DNA of 64,000 nt from Vibrio gazogenes (GTDB lineage: Bacteria > Pseudomonadota > Gammaproteobacteria > Enterobacterales > Vibrionaceae). Shown here one piece after another: positions 18,641-28,473 of the stretch. Under the pieces are notes generated by a model, which was given only the letters and a program-made list of their open reading frames with translations, made no database searches and was not told the origin of the DNA. The stretch's first letter is position 1. Each line of letters starts with the position of its first letter. The stretch lies in contig NZ_CP092587.1 of NCBI RefSeq assembly GCF_023920225.1, forward strand, positions 2,418,001 through 2,482,000, written 5' to 3'. Position numbers and translations under genes: made by a program.

Positions 18641-20407
18641 TTAGTATGTACGAATCTTTGGTGGAAACGCATCACGATGAACGGGTGTCATGTTGACATG
18701 ACGCTTACTCATCTGTTCAGTTTCCGGGTTATAAATCGAGTGGCATAACCAATTCTCATCATCACGGTCTGGGTAATCAAAGCGAGCATGAGCACCACGA
18801 CTCTCGGTCCGATAATTGGCAGCAACGGCTGTGGAATAAGCGGTCTCCATTAGGTTATCCAGCTCTAAGCATTCAACACGCTGAGTATTAAATTCACTGG
18901 ATTTGTCTGCAAGATGTGCTTCCTTCAACCGTTCACGAATCACTTTGAGTTCTTCCAGACCATCCGCCATGGCATCCCCTTCGCGGAATACCGAGAAGTT
19001 ATGCTGCATACATTCCTGAAGGTCTTTCCGGATTTGTACCGGATCTTCGCCACCCTTGCTATTTTCCCAACGCATGTAGCGAGACAGAGATGCTTCAATA
19101 TCCGATTCTGTCACATCACGCGCTTCAACTTGAGCCGCCAATGTTTCACCGAGATGGAGTCCAGTTGCTCGACCGAAGACAACCAAATCCAGTAGCGAGT
19201 TTCCGCCCAGACGATTCGCACCATGTACGGAGACAGATGCAATTTCACCACAAGCAAACAAGCCCTGAACATCGATATCATGACCGGAAACATCTTGTTT
19301 CACGGCTTGGCCAGAGACCTGCGTCGGCACACCACCCATCATATAGTGACAAGTTGGAATGACCGGGATCGGATCTTTGACGGGATCGACATGTGCAAAC
19401 GTTCGAGAAAGCTCACAGATACCCGGTAGACGAGATTCCAGAACTTCTTTACCCAGATGGTCGAGTTTCAGCTTAATATGAGTTCCCCATGGGCCGTCAC
19501 ATCCACGCCCTTCACGAATTTCAATCATCATTGAACGGGCGACAACATCACGACCTGCCAAATCTTTCGCATTTGGCGCATAGCGTTCCATAAAACGCTC
19601 ACCATCTTTATTCAGCAGGTAACCCCCTTCGCCTCGACAACCTTCAGTCACCAAAACACCGGCACCAGCAATTCCGGTGGGATGGAATTGCCACATTTCC
19701 ATATCCTGCATCGGTACACCGGCACGTAACGCCATACCGACACCATCACCGGTATTGATATGAGCATTTGTCGTTGAAGCGTAAATGCGTCCGGCACCAC
19801 CTGTCGCCAGAATAGTCGCCTTCGACTTGAAGTAACACACTTCACCTGTTTCCATGCACAGTGCGGTACAACCCATCACGACACCATCTTGGTTTTTCAC
19901 CAAGTCCAATGCATACCATTCTGAGAAGATCGTCGTTTTATGCTTGATATTCTGTTGATATAAAGTATGGAGTAAAGCATGGCCGGTTCGGTCTGCTGCT
20001 GCGGCAGTTCTTGCAGCTTGCTCACCACCAAATTCTTTTGACTGACCGCCAAAAGGACGTTGATAGATAGAGCCATCTTCAAAACGGGAAAACGGCAGCC
20101 CCATTTTTTCTAATTCAATAACAGACTCTGGACCGTTTTTACACATATACTCAATCGCATTTTGGTCTCCAATATAATCGGAACCTTTTACGGTATCGTA
20201 CATATGCCATTGCCAATTATCTTGATGCGAATTTCCTAGTGCAACAGTAATACCACCCTGTGCGGAAACTGTATGAGAACGAGTAGGAAATACTTTAGAT
20301 AGCAAAGCACAAGACAGGCCTTGCTCTGAAATTTGTAGTGCAGCTCTCATGCCTGCACCACCAGCGCCGATCACAACGGCATCAAACTCTCGAACTGGAA
20401 TAGTCAC
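18641..20407 (-). CDS. sdhA: Succinate dehydrogenase flavoprotein subunit
   Basis: A 588-residue catalytic subunit that oxidises succinate to fumarate. The FAD dinucleotide fold [12 protein letters not shown] is near residue 14. The histidine that binds FAD covalently is in [11 protein letters not shown] near residue 45, and the active-site segment FHPTG is in the middle. The length equals that of E. coli SdhA. It starts with GTG at 20407, immediately next to the sdhD stop, so it is likely translationally coupled. Confidence 0.98.
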   Translation of the reverse strand: MTIPVREFDAVVIGAGGAGMRAALQISEQGLSCALLSKVFPTRSHTVSAQGGITVALGNSHQDNWQWHMYDTVKGSDYIGDQNAIEYMCKNGPESVIELEKMGLPFSRFEDGSIYQRPFGGQSKEFGGEQAARTAAAADRTGHALLHTLYQQNIKHKTTIFSEWYALDLVKNQDGVVMGCTALCMETGEVCYFKSKATILATGGAGRIYASTTNAHINTGDGVGMALRAGVPMQDMEMWQFHPTGIAGAGVLVTEGCRGEGGYLLNKDGERFMERYAPNAKDLAGRDVVARSMMIEIREGRGCDGPWGTHIKLKLDHLGKEVLESRLPGICELSRTFAHVDPVKDPIPVIPTCHYMMGGVPTQVSGQAVKQDVSGHDIDVQGLFACGEIASVSVHGANRLGGNSLLDLVVFGRATGLHLGETLAAQVEARDVTESDIEASLSRYMRWENSKGGEDPVQIRKDLQECMQHNFSVFREGDAMADGLEELKVIRERLKEAHLADKSSEFNTQRVECLELDNLMETAYSTAVAANYRTESRGAHARFDYPDRDDENWLCHSIYNPETEQMSKRHVNMTPVHRDAFPPKIRTY

Positions 20408-20755
20408 TTAAGCACCCCACAATACAAACAGGCCAGAGAAAAAATATCCGAATAGCACAGCAATCACGGTAAGCTGTAACAAGGCACGTAACAATGTGAA
20501 TTTCACATAATCCGTCAGAACCTGCCACAAACCGATCCAGCCGTGAATCAGAACACTCACGAGGACAATCATTGTGAAGACTTTTGTAAATGTACCACTC
20601 CAGAAATCGAGCCATAGTTGATAGGTAATATCACCGGAGAAAGCAAAAAAACAAACAAGATAAACGGTATACAGGGTCATCAGAATTGCGGTTGCACGAA
20701 TGAGCAAAAAGTCGTGAACCCCATTACGCCCTACAGATGAAACATGCTTTACCAT
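20408..20755 (-). CDS. sdhD: Succinate dehydrogenase membrane anchor subunit
   Basis: A 115-residue inner-membrane anchor with three predicted helices that helps form the quinone and haem b site. The family pattern is visible in VGRNGVHDFLLIRATAILM near the start and the HGWIGLWQVLTDYV segment in the middle, with the likely haem-ligand and quinone-site residues. It overlaps sdhC by seven bases and abuts sdhA. Confidence 0.95.
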   Translation of the reverse strand: MVKHVSSVGRNGVHDFLLIRATAILMTLYTVYLVCFFAFSGDITYQLWLDFWSGTFTKVFTMIVLVSVLIHGWIGLWQVLTDYVKFTLLRALLQLTVIAVLFGYFFSGLFVLWGA

Positions 20756-21141
20756 ACCATGACTCCTGCAAGCAGAGATAAAACGACGGTAACAGCAAAT
20801 GAAATTCTTGCCGTTTGAATGCCGGATTCCAATTCTTCAAAGTAACCTAGGTCCATTATCAAATGGCGAATACCACCGACAATATGGTAAGACAGCGCAG
20901 TCAATATCCCCCACAGGATAAACTTCACGAAGAAGCCACCCACAAGTTCAGATGCATATTGAAAACCTTCCGGAGAAGATAACGAAACAGACAACAACCA
21001 CAACAAAATTCCGATAGCTACAAAAGTGATTACACCTGAAACACGATGAAGAATAGATGCAATCGCAGTGATCGGAAAGTGGATGGTCTGCAAATCAAGA
21101 TTTACGGGTCTTAAATTTCTTTCTTTCACAGGCTTGCTCAC
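20749..21141 (-). CDS. sdhC: Succinate dehydrogenase cytochrome b556 subunit
   Basis: A 130-residue inner-membrane subunit with three hydrophobic helices. The N-terminal RPVNLDLQTIHFPITAIASILHR segment and SYHIVGGIRHLIMD, with the haem-ligand histidine near residue 85, are the standard SdhC signatures. It is the first gene of the sdhCDAB-sucABCD block. It is divergent from gltA across 393 bases. Confidence 0.95.
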   Translation of the reverse strand: MSKPVKERNLRPVNLDLQTIHFPITAIASILHRVSGVITFVAIGILLWLLSVSLSSPEGFQYASELVGGFFVKFILWGILTALSYHIVGGIRHLIMDLGYFEELESGIQTARISFAVTVVLSLLAGVMVW

Positions 21142-21216
21142 TCAGCTCCCCATTGAGCATTATAGTTATAAACGAAGAGTCAGCCCTAACTGATAAGTTT
21201 TAACAATATTTACACA

Positions 21217-21222
21217 ATTATA
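21217..21222 (-). promoter_or_regulatory. Candidate -10 box for sdhC
   Basis: A perfect TATAAT on the minus strand, 75 bases before the sdhC start. No good -35 box is visible at the right spacing, so activation by a regulator may be needed. Confidence 0.4.
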
Positions 21223-21254
21223 AGTAAGAAACGGACAAAAATTGATAAAAAGTT

Positions 21255-21269
21255 GTTAAAATTTGGTTA
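21255..21269 (+). promoter_or_regulatory. ArcA-box-like direct repeat in the sdhC-gltA region
   Basis: GTTAAAATTTGGTTA has two GTTA units 11 bases apart, as in the ArcA consensus. It sits upstream of the sdhC -10 candidate in the 393-bp region 21142-21534, which is AT-rich and otherwise holds no gene, only the gltA ribosome site (AAGGAG near 21522). Confidence 0.4.
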
Positions 21270-21534
21270 AGAAATGTAACATAAACTTTCTTACTGGTCA
21301 CTTCCTATACAGTCCAGACTGACTGGATTCCCAGCCAATATAAGGCTCGCAACATTCTAATACAATTAACGTAACAATTTTTGCTACATAGAACATATTT
21401 TTAACTTAATTCGCGCAAAAAACGCAATTGAGTGCACACATCGCAGGAGAAGAATTGACTTTAATAAAATCAGGAGTTAAATATTCATTCGCAAACATCC
21501 TGGACGGATTAAATAATAAACAAAGGAGATTGTT

Positions 21535-22824
21535 ATGGCAGATAAGAAAGCGACCCTTCATGTTGAAGGTAAAGCGCCAATCGAACTGCCGATTATCAAC
21601 GGTTCTATGGGGCCTGAGGTAGTCGATGTTCGACAACTGGGAGCGAACGGGTACTTTACTTATGATCCTGGTTTTCTTGCCACTGCATCTTGTGAATCTC
21701 AAATCACCTACATCGATGGTAACAAAGGTGTGTTGCTGCACCGTGGTTATCCTATCGATCAATTAGCGAATAACGCAGACTATCTGGAAGTCTGTTATAT
21801 TCTTCTTTATGGTGAAGCCCCAAACAGGAAGCAATACTCAGAGTTTAAAAATACAATTTCGCGCCATACGATGGTTCATGAGCAAATCGCCAGCTTTTTC
21901 CACGGTTTCCGACGAGATGCTCACCCAATGGCAGTCATGGTAGGTGTTGTTGGTGCACTTGCTGCGTTCTATCATGATTCTCTAGATATCAACAACGATA
22001 GCCACCGAGAGATAGCCGCATATCGTCTTCTCTCAAAAATGCCGACACTAGCATCTATGTGTTATAAATACTCTGTCGGTCAACCATTCATTTATCCTCG
22101 CAACGACTTAGGTTATGCGGAAAACTTCCTTCATATGATGTTCGCAACACCATGTGAAGAGTACGAAGTGAATCCAATTGTTGCTCGGGCAATGGATAAA
22201 ATTTTCACCCTGCACGCTGACCATGAACAAAATGCTTCAACATCAACAGTTCGTCTGGCCGGTTCATCCGGTGCAAACCCATTTGCATGTATTGCAGCGG
22301 GAATTGCCTCGTTATGGGGGCCTGCTCATGGTGGTGCGAATGAAGCGTGTCTGCGGATGCTTGAAGAAATCGGCAGTGTTGATCGCATTCCTGAATTCGT
22401 TGCACGGGCAAAAGATAAGGATGACCCATTCCGTCTGATGGGCTTCGGTCACCGGGTTTACAAAAATTATGACCCGCGTGCGACTGTAATGCGTGAGTCC
22501 TGTCATGAAGTACTGAAAGAACTAAATATCGACGATCCATTACTGGATATCGCAATGGAACTGGAAAGAATTGCTTTGTCTGACGAGTACTTTGTCGATA
22601 AAAAACTTTACCCGAACGTTGATTTCTATTCGGGTATTATTTTGAAAGCAATTGGTATTCCTATTTCTATGTTTACTGTGATTTTCGCGTTGTCGCGAAC
22701 CATCGGTTGGATTGCTCACTGGAATGAAATGCACAGTGATCCTGAAAGTCGCATTGGTCGCCCTCGTCAACTATATACCGGATATAAACTTCGCGATTTT
22801 TCACCACTACACGAACGTGAATAA
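21535..22824 (+). CDS. gltA: Citrate synthase (type II)
   Basis: A 429-residue enzyme that condenses oxaloacetate and acetyl-CoA to citrate, the entry step of the TCA cycle. Active-site segments are [19 protein letters not shown] near residue 226, [10 protein letters not shown] near 263, and [14 protein letters not shown] near 303, giving the His/His/Asp set. The length and N-terminal domain fit the NADH-sensitive hexameric type of Gram-negative bacteria. A clear AAGGAG ribosome site precedes the ATG. A bidirectional terminator follows. Confidence 0.98.
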   Translation: MADKKATLHVEGKAPIELPIINGSMGPEVVDVRQLGANGYFTYDPGFLATASCESQITYIDGNKGVLLHRGYPIDQLANNADYLEVCYILLYGEAPNRKQYSEFKNTISRHTMVHEQIASFFHGFRRDAHPMAVMVGVVGALAAFYHDSLDINNDSHREIAAYRLLSKMPTLASMCYKYSVGQPFIYPRNDLGYAENFLHMMFATPCEEYEVNPIVARAMDKIFTLHADHEQNASTSTVRLAGSSGANPFACIAAGIASLWGPAHGGANEACLRMLEEIGSVDRIPEFVARAKDKDDPFRLMGFGHRVYKNYDPRATVMRESCHEVLKELNIDDPLLDIAMELERIALSDEYFVDKKLYPNVDFYSGIILKAIGIPISMFTVIFALSRTIGWIAHWNEMHSDPESRIGRPRQLYTGYKLRDFSPLHERE

Positions 22825-22849
22825 TAAAATCCAGATGTTTGCATAAATC

Positions 22850-22879
22850 AAAGGGCAGGTTGATAAAACCTGCCCTTTT
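22850..22879. terminator. Bidirectional terminator between gltA and ybgI
   Basis: AAAGGGCAGGTT and AACCTGCCCTTT form a 12-bp stem with a five-base loop, placed between converging genes. Confidence 0.9.
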
Positions 22880-22896
22880 GAGTCTAAACAGCCCGA

Positions 22897-23652
22897 TTAG
22901 GCTGGATTGTCAATATCGATAAACTCAACCGCTATATTATGAGTTTGGGACAACCATTCTCCTAACGCTTTGACACCATAACGTTCTGTGGCATGATGCC
23001 CGGCAGAAAAATAGTGAATCCCCTGCTCTCGGGCACTATGCGTCGTCCTTTCAGAAATTTCACCCGAAATAAAGGCATCCAATCCCTTGGCGGCAGCCAA
23101 ATCAATGAAATCTTGTCCCCCACCGGTACACCACCCCACAGTGGATATCAGTTGATCTTCGCCTGACGCAATATGAAGCGGTTCCCGTTGTAATACGGTT
23201 GCTATTTTACGGCTCAAGTCTGCACCACTTACCGGCTCTTTGAAAGCCCCATGCATCGCCACTGACTGCTCATGGCCTTCTAAGCCACCAATCACGTCAA
23301 TCTCTAGTAACTGGGCCAGACAAGCATTGTTCCCCAACTCAGGGTGAATATCCAGTGGTAAGTGATAAGCATACAGGTTGATGTCATGCTGAATTAAACG
23401 CCGAATTCGTTTCCCTTTCATACCTCGAATCGGCTCGGGTTCCCGCTTCCAGAAATAACCATGGTGTACCAGAATGGCATCGGCTTGCAGCGCAATCGCT
23501 TTTTCAATCAATGCCTGAGAAGCGGTAACACCGGTGACAATTTTTGTGATTTCGGAACGACCTTCAATTTGCAATCCGTTCGGACTGTAATCCTGAATTA
23601 AATCGGGACGCAGTTTCTCGTGGAGTAATGCTTCGAGCTCAAGATTATTCAT
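22897..23652 (-). CDS. ybgI: Nif3-like dinuclear metal centre protein (YbgI family)
   Basis: A 251-residue member of the Nif3/YbgI family, which forms a ring-shaped hexamer around two-metal sites; E. coli YbgI has 247. Metal ligands are seen in LVHHGYFW near residue 62 and in the C-terminal SAGHHATERYG segment. The ATG at 23652 with GGAAG upstream is preferred over the far upstream one at 23724, which would add 24 residues unlike the family. The biochemical reaction is not firmly known; links to GTP cyclohydrolase-like chemistry have been proposed. It is divergent from the DUF1853 gene. Confidence 0.93.
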   Translation of the reverse strand: MNNLELEALLHEKLRPDLIQDYSPNGLQIEGRSEITKIVTGVTASQALIEKAIALQADAILVHHGYFWKREPEPIRGMKGKRIRRLIQHDINLYAYHLPLDIHPELGNNACLAQLLEIDVIGGLEGHEQSVAMHGAFKEPVSGADLSRKIATVLQREPLHIASGEDQLISTVGWCTGGGQDFIDLAAAKGLDAFISGEISERTTHSAREQGIHYFSAGHHATERYGVKALGEWLSQTHNIAVEFIDIDNPA

Positions 23653-23725
23653 GATTCTTCCCGCTTTTGAGATAAGTGCTAGGCAGGCTACAATGACACT
23701 TGAAATACTGCAAGAGGCATTCACA

Positions 23726-24478
23726 ATGGATTTAACAGCAATTGCCCAATGGGTCCGAGAGACACCCGGATTGTTTCAGGCAGTGCCACCGATAGAACCG
23801 TATTCACCATTTGCAGAGCACACTGCCTCCCCGGTTTCATGGTCAGCACACCCGCATCAACGACTCGGGTTGCTCTATCAATCGGTCTGTTCAGATCTGT
23901 TTAAAGCCAGCCCAACCTATACACTTACCGCAGAAGAAGTGCAGATTATCGCTAACGGAAAAACACTGGGTGCTGTCGACTTCATTCTCAATAACCAACA
24001 CACATCGCAACAGGAACATTGGGAAGTCGCGATCAAATTCTATCTGCTCCATCAAGAGCTCTGGTTTGGTCCAAACGCGAAAGATCGGCTGGATATCAAA
24101 CTCCAGCATATGCTCAAGCATCAGTTACCGCTGTCTGCACACCCCATGGTTTTACAGCAATATCCACAATGGCAGGTGACATCACAACATCTCTTGATGC
24201 AGGGGCGGCTTTATATCAATCCGTTTACGGATGCTCCAATTCCTCAGGATTGTCTGGGTTACGCCCTGAATCAAACGCAAATCCAAGGCCGTTGGTGTTA
24301 TCAGGCTCAGTTTCACCAGATCAATGAACCACTCTACTTACTGGAAAGATATCAGTGGATGACAGGGCGGACAGCAACCAACCAGTGTTACGAACCAGAC
24401 GCGTTGGAGCGGGCCGTTCATTGTCAGTCGGAAAGTGGGATATTCTGGTTTATCGTGCCAGATAGTTGGCCACAATAA
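23726..24478 (+). CDS. DUF1853 family protein, function unknown
   Basis: About 250 residues, no signal peptide and no membrane helices. The family pattern is clear: LGLLYQSVCSDLF, then TLGAVDFIL, the conserved HWEVAIKFYLLHQ, and WFGPNAKDRLDIKL followed by HMLKHQLPLS. The acidic and basic residues of the D-F-IL...E-A-KFYL stretch recall a nuclease-type PD-(D/E)xK core, but that is only a guess. The ATG at 23726 has AGAGG eight bases upstream; a start at 23693 is possible and would add 11 residues. Confidence 0.8.
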   Translation: MDLTAIAQWVRETPGLFQAVPPIEPYSPFAEHTASPVSWSAHPHQRLGLLYQSVCSDLFKASPTYTLTAEEVQIIANGKTLGAVDFILNNQHTSQQEHWEVAIKFYLLHQELWFGPNAKDRLDIKLQHMLKHQLPLSAHPMVLQQYPQWQVTSQHLLMQGRLYINPFTDAPIPQDCLGYALNQTQIQGRWCYQAQFHQINEPLYLLERYQWMTGRTATNQCYEPDALERAVHCQSESGIFWFIVPDSWPQ

Positions 24479-24588
24479 GTCATACTCATTTTTTCAACCG
24501 CCCATACAACGATGAAAACTGAACTTATACTTTATTCATTAGATTTGAGCATTTCAGAAACAAAGAGACATGAACAAAAGGAGAAAAC

Positions 24589-24984
24589 ATGTTCGATCAC
24601 CTCAGTACCTACGCAACCGACTATGAAGCAACAAAAGCATTTTATGCCGCAACCTTTGCTCCACTCGGCTACTCTCTACAGATGGAATTTGTCGCTGAAT
24701 GGAATGAGGCATTTCCGCAACAACGTATGTGTGCCTTCGGGCCACAAGATAAACTAGCTTTCTGGATTATCGAGACGAAAGAGTCGTTTACCCCACGTCA
24801 TGTAGCCTTTTCAGCAGCGTCACGTCAGCTTGTTGATCAATTTTATGCCCAAGCTATAGCACATGGCGGTCAAGATAACGGCAAACCGGGACTCCGCCCC
24901 ATGTACCATGAACACTACTATGGTGCCTTTGCACTGGATCCGGACGGAAATAATGTCGAAGCGGTCTGTCATGATCCGGAGTAA
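24589..24984 (+). CDS. VOC (glyoxalase-like) family protein
   Basis: A 131-residue single-domain vicinal-oxygen-chelate protein. It opens FDHLSTYATDYEATKAFY, the usual first strand and helix, has HVAFSAASRQLVDQFY in the middle, and ends with AFALDPDGNNVEAVCH, the typical metal-ligand glutamate region. Such proteins range from glyoxalases to resistance proteins; substrate unknown. A good AAGGAG site precedes the ATG. It stands alone and converges on the GH12 gene. Confidence 0.85.
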   Translation: MFDHLSTYATDYEATKAFYAATFAPLGYSLQMEFVAEWNEAFPQQRMCAFGPQDKLAFWIIETKESFTPRHVAFSAASRQLVDQFYAQAIAHGGQDNGKPGLRPMYHEHYYGAFALDPDGNNVEAVCHDPE

Positions 24985-25057
24985 GTTGTTCATCTTGTCG
25001 TGTATCCCCAAATGATCTCAGGATGCAGTTTCAGCGAGAATCACCGGGTACAGAACT

Positions 25058-25090
25058 AATCATACTGACCAGAATCTGGTCAGTATGATT
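25058..25090. terminator. Bidirectional hairpin between VOC gene and GH12 gene
   Basis: AATCATACTGACCA and TGGTCAGTATGATT form a perfect 14-bp stem with a GAATC loop between converging genes. A long U-tract is absent. Confidence 0.6.
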
Positions 25091-25116
25091 CAACCGTTTT
25101 AATTACAAGAGCTTGA

Positions 25117-25821
25117 TTAATAACAGGATAGTGAATAGTTACCGACCCGGAAATCTTCACCGTTGGGAGAAGATGTGATTTCAAACCCAAACTGAATCTG
25201 GTGAAGGTTTGCATCACCAAACCAGCCTCTTGAGCGAATCCATTTTGAAATTGCTGCAATATCAACGGTGCCTGAGCGAGTGTTACTGGTGCGTACAAAG
25301 GAAAAAACTTCATTAACATTGTTACTACCGCGATACACATTCCAGGTATGTCCACCGAGATTCACATTACGATATGCCGGAACCGGGCGCCCATAAGCAT
25401 CATAATTATAAGAAATCGGCGCAACGTCACCACGATAGTTCATCCATAACATCACTTCATAGCTGTGATTGTCATACCAGAGATCATAATCGGCAGAATA
25501 AGCACCAGACGATGGAACATCAATCTGGAAGGAACTGCGGCAGGTATTCAGCCGGCTGACCCGGATATTCTGTTCAAAAGATACATTCGGATAAGATTTA
25601 ATTCCTCCGGTATTCGGATGCTGTGCCCAGACTCCCCAGTTGTTATAAGAGTTCACCCACATACATTGAGTTCCGGCGCCCTGTCCCCAGATATTATTAT
25701 ATAGTGTATAGCCATTATTGTTATAAGTTCCCCACCGGTCACAACTCGACCAGTTTGCACTGTATGCATTTGAAACAAACAGTGCCGCTAACAATATTCC
25801 CAACCATTTGATACGTTTCAT
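25117..25821 (-). CDS. Secreted glycoside hydrolase family 12 (endoglucanase/xyloglucanase type)
   Basis: A 234-residue protein with a signal peptide ending near residue 21 (SNAYSA). The mature part shows the GH12 pattern: YTLYNNIWG, then MWVNSYNNWGVWAQHPNT, and the expected nucleophile glutamate in SYEVMLWMNY near residue 125, while the acid/base glutamate is in QFGFEITSS near residue 215. GH12 enzymes cut beta-1,4-glucans such as cellulose or xyloglucan, so it probably acts outside the cell on plant or algal polysaccharide. The start has GAGGATAACTAA before the ATG. No carbohydrate-binding module and no sugar genes are adjacent. It is the gene here least expected in a core Vibrio chromosome and may be acquired. 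Confidence 0.88.
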   Translation of the reverse strand: MKRIKWLGILLAALFVSNAYSANWSSCDRWGTYNNNGYTLYNNIWGQGAGTQCMWVNSYNNWGVWAQHPNTGGIKSYPNVSFEQNIRVSRLNTCRSSFQIDVPSSGAYSADYDLWYDNHSYEVMLWMNYRGDVAPISYNYDAYGRPVPAYRNVNLGGHTWNVYRGSNNVNEVFSFVRTSNTRSGTVDIAAISKWIRSRGWFGDANLHQIQFGFEITSSPNGEDFRVGNYSLSCY

Positions 25822-25876
25822 TTAGTTATCCTCTATTGGTGTATACAACAGACTTTATTTTTTACATTGGTATAAC

Positions 25877-25903
25877 TGAGCATATTTTGCTCATCACCGG
25901 TGA
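25877..25903. promoter_or_regulatory. Palindromes upstream of the GH12 gene
   Basis: TGAGCATATTTTGCTCA is an interrupted palindrome at 25877-25893 and TCACCGGTGA follows directly at 25894-25903. Both lie 55-85 bases before the GH12 start in the GH12-pgm gap. They could be regulator binding sites; which regulator is unknown. Confidence 0.35.
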
Positions 25904-25984
25904 GAATATAATGCAGCGCAACAAATATGAACAAAGACTCATAAAAAATTTATATTTTTCTGAGGGAGGTTTTATTTCGGGAAA

Positions 25985-26012
25985 AACAAAGGGAGTACCG
26001 AAGCACTCCCTT
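25985..26012 (-). terminator. Terminator of pgm
   Basis: AAGGGAGT and ACTCCCTT pair around an eight-base loop. On the minus strand a T-rich tract follows. Confidence 0.8.
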
Positions 26013-26042
26013 GTATCTTATTGATACAAATACAGATTAAAA

Positions 26043-27686
26043 CTAGACACCAGCATCGGCAAAAACCTGATTGACGATTTCCTGAGCTTCTGACTCGATC
26101 TGTTTGAGGTGTTTCTCACCTTTAAAGCTCTCACAATAAATCTTATAAATATCTTCAGTCCCGGAAGGACGCGCAGCAAACCAACCAAATTCCGTCGTCA
26201 CTTTCAGCCCACCAATTGCAGCACCATTTCCCGGTGCATGAGTTAGTCTTGCCGTAATCGGATCTCCAGCCAACGTCTGAGCGGAAACCATTTCTGGAGA
26301 TAACTTTTTCAAGACCGCTTTCTGCGAACCAGTTGCGACAGCCTGAAGACGGCTATATTTCGATTCACCATGTTTTGCAGCCAGTGCTTCATAATATTGC
26401 TGAGGATTTTTTCCGGTCACAGCCGTGATTTCAGCAGCCAGCAAACAAAGAATGATGCCATCTTTATCAGTTGACCATGGTGTTCCGTCAAATCTCAGGA
26501 AAGATGCACCAGCACTTTCTTCGCCGCCAAAACCAAACTCTCCAGAGAACAACCCATCGACAAACCATTTGAAGCCAACAGGAACTTCACACAACCTTCG
26601 GCCCAAATCAGCAACAACACGGTCAATCAATGCACTGGAAACCAACGTCTTGCCAACGGCGACATCGGCTTTCCAGTTACGATGGCGATACAAATAATCA
26701 ATACAAACCGCCAGAAAATGATTGGGATTCATCAACCCTTTGGGGGTCACAATTCCGTGACGGTCATAATCCGGGTCGTTGCCGAATGCCAGATCATATT
26801 GATCTTTCAGCGCTAGCAATCCGGCCATTGCATATGGCGAAGAGCAATCCATCCGGATCACACCATCTTTATCAAGCGGCATAAACTGAAACGTCGGATC
26901 GATCGACTCGTTGACCAGTTCTAAATTCAACTGATAAGTCGCTGCAATTTTCCGCCAGTATTCAATCCCACTGCCTCCAAGTGGATCAACACCAATTTTC
27001 AGATTGGCCTGTTGAATCGCAGACATATCAACCACATTGACGAGGTCATCAACATATGGCATCACTAAGTCCTGCTCAACATAGTATTCGGATGCCATTG
27101 CTTGCTGTAACGGAATCCGTTGAACAATCGCTATTCCATCGGCAATAATTTCATTCGCCCGATTTTCGATCGCTTGCGTAACTTCAGCTTCAGCCGGCCC
27201 ACCGTGCGGTGGATTATATTTGATCCCGCCATCTTGAGGTGGGTTATGAGAGGGAGTGATGACAATCCCATCCGCTTTTTGCGCATGCTCACGGTTATAA
27301 GTCAGAATCGCGTGGGAAACACCCGGGGTTGGCGTATACCCCTGTTCAGCCTGAACAATCACCTGAATACCATTGGCGATTAAAACTTCGACAACACTGG
27401 AAAATGCACATTCCGACAATGCATGGGTATCTTTGCCAACAAAAACAGGGCCTGTGATACCAGCCTGGCTTCTCACTTCAGCAATCGCTTGGGTTATCGC
27501 CAGAATATGATTCTCATTAAATGAAGATTTTCCAGAAGTGCCTCGGTGCCCGGACGTGCCAAACTCGACTTTATGTGCCTTTTCAGCAGCATTGGGCTTA
27601 AGACGGTAATAATCAGAGACAAGCACAGGAATATTTTGCAAATCGTCATGTTGTGCTTGCTTTCCAGCTCTCGGGTGAATAGCCAT
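26043..27686 (-). CDS. pgm: Phosphoglucomutase (alpha-D-glucose specific)
   Basis: A 547-residue enzyme that interconverts glucose-1-phosphate and glucose-6-phosphate, feeding glycogen and cell-surface sugar synthesis. It is of the usual length for bacterial Pgm. The phosphoserine is in [11 protein letters not shown] near residue 146, the metal loop DPDYDRHG near residue 305, and the sugar-binding [12 protein letters not shown] segment near 390. [12 protein letters not shown] near the C-terminus binds phosphate. The ATG at 27686 is followed by the conserved N-terminus. It lies downstream of seqA with a terminator between. Confidence 0.97.
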   Translation of the reverse strand: MAIHPRAGKQAQHDDLQNIPVLVSDYYRLKPNAAEKAHKVEFGTSGHRGTSGKSSFNENHILAITQAIAEVRSQAGITGPVFVGKDTHALSECAFSSVVEVLIANGIQVIVQAEQGYTPTPGVSHAILTYNREHAQKADGIVITPSHNPPQDGGIKYNPPHGGPAEAEVTQAIENRANEIIADGIAIVQRIPLQQAMASEYYVEQDLVMPYVDDLVNVVDMSAIQQANLKIGVDPLGGSGIEYWRKIAATYQLNLELVNESIDPTFQFMPLDKDGVIRMDCSSPYAMAGLLALKDQYDLAFGNDPDYDRHGIVTPKGLMNPNHFLAVCIDYLYRHRNWKADVAVGKTLVSSALIDRVVADLGRRLCEVPVGFKWFVDGLFSGEFGFGGEESAGASFLRFDGTPWSTDKDGIILCLLAAEITAVTGKNPQQYYEALAAKHGESKYSRLQAVATGSQKAVLKKLSPEMVSAQTLAGDPITARLTHAPGNGAAIGGLKVTTEFGWFAARPSGTEDIYKIYCESFKGEKHLKQIESEAQEIVNQVFADAGV

Positions 27687-27754
27687 GTGACATCCTTGGT
27701 TTCAAAATAACAATTATCTAAACTCGCAGTATTTCAAAGATCAGCGTCTCAAAT

Positions 27755-27785
27755 ATAAGAAAACCTCATCAGCAATAATGAGGTT
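27755..27785 (-). terminator. Terminator of seqA
   Basis: AACCTCAT and ATGAGGTT form an eight-base stem. On the minus strand it is followed by TTTTCTT. Confidence 0.8.
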
Positions 27786-27797
27786 ATAAAATTTCAT

Positions 27798-28382
27798 TTA
27801 AATTGAAAGCGTTACTTTATCGATCAGATCAGACGGGAAATTCATCCGAACCATGAGCTGCTCGATCATCTGCTGTTTACGACTGGTATTATTATTGGTA
27901 ATCACCCAGAAAGGTGTATTGGGAATTGCTTTCGGTTTGGTCGTTTTACCGCTTGCCAACAAGGTTTCCTCATTATCAGCAAAGTAAACCCGTTTTCGGC
28001 CCTTCACATCCATCGATTCAGAAAAACTAACTGAATCAATATGATAAAGTGTAGAAAGTACCAACATAAACCGATCAATCACTTTTTTCTGAGCTGCAAA
28101 TTCATCGGAAATCAACAACTCACGAATGACCTGAACTCCCGATAATTGTGGTTCTCTTCCTGCATCTTTACTGACAACAATACCTTGAGGAACAGCTTGA
28201 CCTTGCGGGTGCACCGATTCATTCGGCGCAGATGGAGCAATGTGAGAAACAGGCAGAGACGGCGTTTCCTGACCATCGACATTCAACAACCGACGCAATA
28301 TATCCGATGCACTCTCACCGATGTGGCATGTCTGACTCGCAATATAACGGTATAATTCCTCATCAACCTCAATTGTTTTCAT
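27798..28382 (-). CDS. seqA: Replication initiation regulator SeqA
   Basis: A 194-residue protein that binds hemimethylated GATC sites, sequesters new origins and organises the DNA behind forks. The N-terminal oligomerisation region begins MKTIEVDEELYRYIAS and includes GESASDILRRLL. A linker rich in Pro, Ser and Gln spans roughly residues 45-80. The C-terminal DNA-binding domain contains GRKRVYFA and NTPFWVITNNNTSRK. The ATG at 28382 is chosen for that conserved N-terminus; the open frame extends 22 codons further up. It is somewhat longer than E. coli SeqA (181) because of the linker. It is divergent from ybfF. Confidence 0.95.
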   Translation of the reverse strand: MKTIEVDEELYRYIASQTCHIGESASDILRRLLNVDGQETPSLPVSHIAPSAPNESVHPQGQAVPQGIVVSKDAGREPQLSGVQVIRELLISDEFAAQKKVIDRFMLVLSTLYHIDSVSFSESMDVKGRKRVYFADNEETLLASGKTTKPKAIPNTPFWVITNNNTSRKQQMIEQLMVRMNFPSDLIDKVTLSI

Positions 28383-28473
28383 TCGCTTTTCACAATCTCT
28401 ATGTTTAAACTCTTTGGGATTATAGCGAGATCTTTTACGATACACCACGATAAACCGAATACAAACAGAGAAA

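Noticed and set aside
25836..26024. 62-residue open frame upstream of GH12
   Set aside because: It spans the pgm terminator hairpin and lacks a ribosome site or recognisable pattern.
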